A stretch of DNA of 64,000 nt from an uncultured Lachnospiraceae bacterium. Its GTDB lineage: Bacteria; Bacillota; Clostridia; Lachnospirales; Lachnospiraceae. Shown in pieces: positions 63,001 through 64,000 of the stretch; position 1 is the stretch's first letter, and the number at the start of each line of letters is the position of its first letter. Where the stretch lies: the NCBI GenBank assembly GCA_934351925.1, contig CAKRJT010000001.1:147037-211036 (forward strand). The letters are read 5' to 3'. A program made the translations under genes and the position numbers. The notes beneath the pieces are model-generated. The model did no database searches. It was not told the DNA's origin and saw only the letters and a list, made by a program, of their open reading frames with translations.

Positions 63001-63592
63001 TCATGTTGCACATTTCCTTGAGATCTGCGTAATCCCACTTCTCAATCTTAGAAATCTCATGTGAAGTCCTGAAACCATCAAAGAAATTGATAAAAGGAAC
63101 CTTTCCCTCTATGGCTGCAAGATGTGCAACCGGGCTTAGATCCATAACCTCCTGTGGGTTGGACTCTGCAAGCATCGCAAATCCTGTCTGACGGCATGCA
63201 TACACATCACTGTGGTCACCGAAAATATTGAGTGCCTGTGTGGCAACTGTCCTTGCCGATACATCGAATACACATGGAAGCTGCTCAGCGGCAATCTTAT
63301 ACATATTCGGTATCATAAGCAAAAGCCCCTGTGAGGCTGTAAATGTCGTGGTTAGCGCGCCGGCTGCAAGTGAACCATGAACTGTTCCGGCTGCTCCCGC
63401 CTCAGACTGCATCTCTGTAACCTTTACAGTGTTTCCGAAAATGTTCTTTCTTCCGGCAGCCGACCACTGGTCAACCATGTCTGCCATAGGGCTTGAGGGC
63501 GTGATAGGATATATTCCTGCTACTTCTGTGTAGGCATAGGCTACATGAGCTGCGGCAGTGTTTCCATCCATTGATTGTTTTTCTCTGGACAT
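60029..63592 (-). CDS. nifJ: Pyruvate:ferredoxin (flavodoxin) oxidoreductase
   Basis: A 1187-residue single-chain PFOR, which converts pyruvate and CoA to acetyl-CoA, CO2 and reduced ferredoxin. Domains run as alpha (HVAYAYTEVAGIYPITPSSP), gamma (GLGGDGTVGANKNSIKIIGD), a two-cluster ferredoxin insert (CIQCNSCAFVCSHA and CMGCGECVTVCPMAAKG) and the beta TPP-binding part (FSGSCAGCAETSYARLI, IFGGDGWAYDIGFGGLDH and the Mg/TPP loop YSNTGGQASK). A cysteine pair in SCAGCAETS with a later one completes the proximal cluster. Length matches the fused enzyme. A GGAGG site and strong promoter precede it; the leader begins with a hairpin. It is the core fermentation enzyme of this organism. Confidence 0.97.
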   Translation of the reverse strand: MSREKQSMDGNTAAAHVAYAYTEVAGIYPITPSSPMADMVDQWSAAGRKNIFGNTVKVTEMQSEAGAAGTVHGSLAAGALTTTFTASQGLLLMIPNMYKIAAEQLPCVFDVSARTVATQALNIFGDHSDVYACRQTGFAMLAESNPQEVMDLSPVAHLAAIEGKVPFINFFDGFRTSHEISKIEKWDYADLKEMCNMKAVEEFRAHALNPEHPAMRGSHENGDVFFQHREACNSVYDELPAVVEKYMKKVNDKLGTNYDLFNYYGAEDADRVIIAMGSVCDVAEEVIDYLDAMGQKVGLVKVRLYRPWSPKALLKVLPKSVKKIAVLDRTKEPGSLGEPLYLDVAATLREAGMNDIVITGGRYGLGSKDTPPSSIFAVYKELEKDEPKSRFTIGIVDDVTNLSLPEVKPAPITAAKGTVECKFWGLGGDGTVGANKNSIKIIGDHTDKYVQAYFQYDSKKTGGITISHLRFGDQPIRSPYYINQADFVACHNPSYVTKGYKMVQDVKPGGIFLINCQWTDEELNEHMPAAAKQYIAKNNIKLYTINAIDKAIEIGMGKRTNTILQSAFFRLANVMPIEQAVQYMKEAAKKSYSKKGDAVVEMNYKAIDAGVDALHEVKVPAEWAEAVAENKTVERTGRPATVKMVNELLDPIGLMDGDSLPVSAFKDIADGQFETGASAYEKRGTAVMVPEWSPEACIQCNSCAFVCSHATIRPFILNQAEVAAAPENIKLSDAKHAAADGMKFTMSVSPLDCMGCGECVTVCPMAAKGALKMVPRESQEAEQPVFNYLVENVGKKELKPAFTDKTPIGSQYNQPLLEFSGSCAGCAETSYARLITQLFGEQMYISNATGCSSIWGGPAATSPYTVNKDSKKGPAWANSLFEDNAEHGFGMYLGQKTLREQAVEKLNELVASDAATDELRSAADKFLETKNDTKLNAPAAQKLIAELEKLPEDNELVRGILAKKDYLAKKSVWIFGGDGWAYDIGFGGLDHVLASGENVNVMVFDTEMYSNTGGQASKASNIGEVCQFAAAGKEVGKKSLAEIAMSYGYVYVAQIALGANPAQAVKVISEAESYNGPSLIIGYAPCELHGIAKGGMNHCQDEMKKAVKAGYWNLFSFNPELKAEGKNPFTLTSKEGDGTYQEFLNNEARYTRLVKPFPERAEKLFAESEKAAKERYEHLLKLVELYK

Positions 63593-63643
63593 ACTAATTC
63601 CTCCTGTTGTTTATAGATATTTTATAATTTTTTAAACCAAAAA

Positions 63644-63672
63644 CGCGCAGACCATTCACCAGTCTCCGCGTG
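63644..63672 (-). promoter_or_regulatory. 5'-terminal leader hairpin of nifJ
   Basis: On the minus strand ACGCGGAGAC pairs with GTCTGCGCGT (one mismatch), followed by TTTTTGG. The stem starts at or next to the predicted transcript start, so it may protect the 5' end or act as an attenuator. Confidence 0.55.
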
Positions 63673-63679
63673 TGTTCAT

Positions 63680-63708
63680 ATCTTATCACATCATTTTTTT
63701 ATTGTCAA
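63680..63708 (-). promoter_or_regulatory. Promoter of nifJ
   Basis: TTGACA, a 17-base spacer and TAAGAT on the minus strand, about 90 bases before the start codon. Confidence 0.75.
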
Positions 63709-63745
63709 ATCAAGTGCTGAATTGTACATAAAAAAATACAAAAAA

Positions 63746-63776
63746 CCTGTAAAATCTCTATTAAAGATTCTACAGG
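63746..63776 (-). terminator. Terminator of tRNA-Trp
   Basis: CCTGTAGAATCT/AGATTTTACAGG on the minus strand forms an imperfect stem followed by a run of six T, 14 bases after the tRNA. Confidence 0.8.
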
Positions 63777-63789
63777 CTAAGCTTCAAAG

Positions 63790-63860
63790 CAGGGGATGAG
63801 AGAATCGAACTCCCGCCAAAGGTTTTGGAGACCCCTATCATACCATTTGACCAATCCCCT
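63790..63860 (-). tRNA. tRNA-Trp (anticodon CCA)
   Basis: The minus strand folds as a cloverleaf. The 7-bp acceptor is AGGGGAT/ATCCCCT with discriminator G. The anticodon loop is CTCCAAA with CCA at the centre. The T arm is GGGAG-TTCGATT-CTCTC. The 3' CCA is not encoded. It has its own promoter and terminator. Confidence 0.93.
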
Positions 63861-63885
63861 ATGTATTTATAAAAGCTACCTTCAT

Positions 63886-63914
63886 ACTATAACATATATA
63901 GGTAGCTTCGTCAA
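63886..63914 (-). promoter_or_regulatory. Promoter of tRNA-Trp overlapping an rRNA-operon terminator-like stem
   Basis: TTGACG, a 17-base spacer and TATAGT on the minus strand. The AAGCTACC/GGTAGCTT stem (63873-63908) covers the same bases and ends in TTTTAT, so the same DNA may both end rRNA read-through and start the tRNA. Confidence 0.6.
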
Positions 63915-63978
63915 TAACAATGTTGTTCCTTCAAAACCACACATTAAATTATCAGATATTTTAACCTGAACCATTTCT

Positions 63979-64000
63979 GGTCAAGCCCTCGACCTATTAG
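63979..64000 (-). rRNA. 23S rRNA, extreme 3' end (partial)
   Basis: The last bases of the window read, on the minus strand, CTAATAGGTCGAGGGCTTGA, which matches the conserved 3' end of Firmicute 23S rRNA. The gene continues beyond the window. No 5S gene follows before tRNA-Trp. Confidence 0.75.

Overview
The window looks like a chromosomal segment of a gut-type anaerobic Firmicute, most likely a member of Lachnospiraceae. The evidence is a pyruvate:ferredoxin oxidoreductase, a bifunctional AdhE behind Rex-type operators, a GGGtGRT protein paired with an Fe-S scaffold-like protein, DUF975 and PadR/DUF1700 proteins, T-box control of tyrS, and strong AGGAGG-type ribosome sites. I cannot name the species from sequence alone. 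Nearly all genes lie on the minus strand, and the right edge touches the 3' end of a 23S rRNA gene on that same strand.

Layout, left to right. At 0-2.4 kb is the end of a surface-glycan cluster (flippase, UDP-xylose synthase). At 2.4-5.5 kb are an XRE regulator with a tandem repeat, a divergent two-gene membrane-protein operon, and a hypothetical membrane protein. At 5.5-8.7 kb is a small accessory island: a zinc-ribbon gene fragment, an AbiE-like nucleotidyltransferase/winged-helix pair, and a truncated tyrosine integrase. At 8.7-14 kb are the GGGtGRT/scaffold pair and a beta-galactosidase. At 14-22.5 kb are a fused phosphatidyltransferase/phospholipase-D enzyme, a heterodimeric ABC exporter, and a PadR-DUF1700/DUF4097 module. 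At 23-24.9 kb are tyrS with its T-box and a cluster of hairpins.

At 24.9-34.6 kb is one apparent nine-gene operon. It encodes an amino-acid ABC importer, an ammonium transporter fused to a PII domain, two D-2-hydroxyacid dehydrogenases, a PLP aminotransferase and a MATE exporter, behind a strong promoter and a leader hairpin. At 34.7-43.6 kb are an MBOAT acyltransferase, proB, a second heterodimeric ABC exporter with a 62-bp duplicated palindromic element between its genes, an orphan binding lipoprotein and an ABC-F ATPase. At 43.7-46.2 kb are bioY behind a BirA-type operator, mntP behind a probable Mn riboswitch, and an APH-like kinase. At 46.4-52.5 kb are adhE, a homodimeric-type ABC exporter and a DUF3048 lipoprotein. 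At 52.7-57.9 kb is a five-gene redox operon: two ferredoxin-type aldo/keto reductases, a radical-SAM protein related to spore photoproduct lyase, and two SDRs. At 58-64 kb are a chemoreceptor, nifJ, tRNA-Trp and the rRNA edge.

Central metabolism fits a fermenter: NifJ makes acetyl-CoA and reduced ferredoxin, and AdhE reoxidises NADH under Rex-type control. The most promising undescribed systems are the nine-gene nitrogen/hydroxyacid operon and the AKR-AKR-SPL-SDR-SDR operon. All functions are read from motifs and neighbours; no database search was possible.
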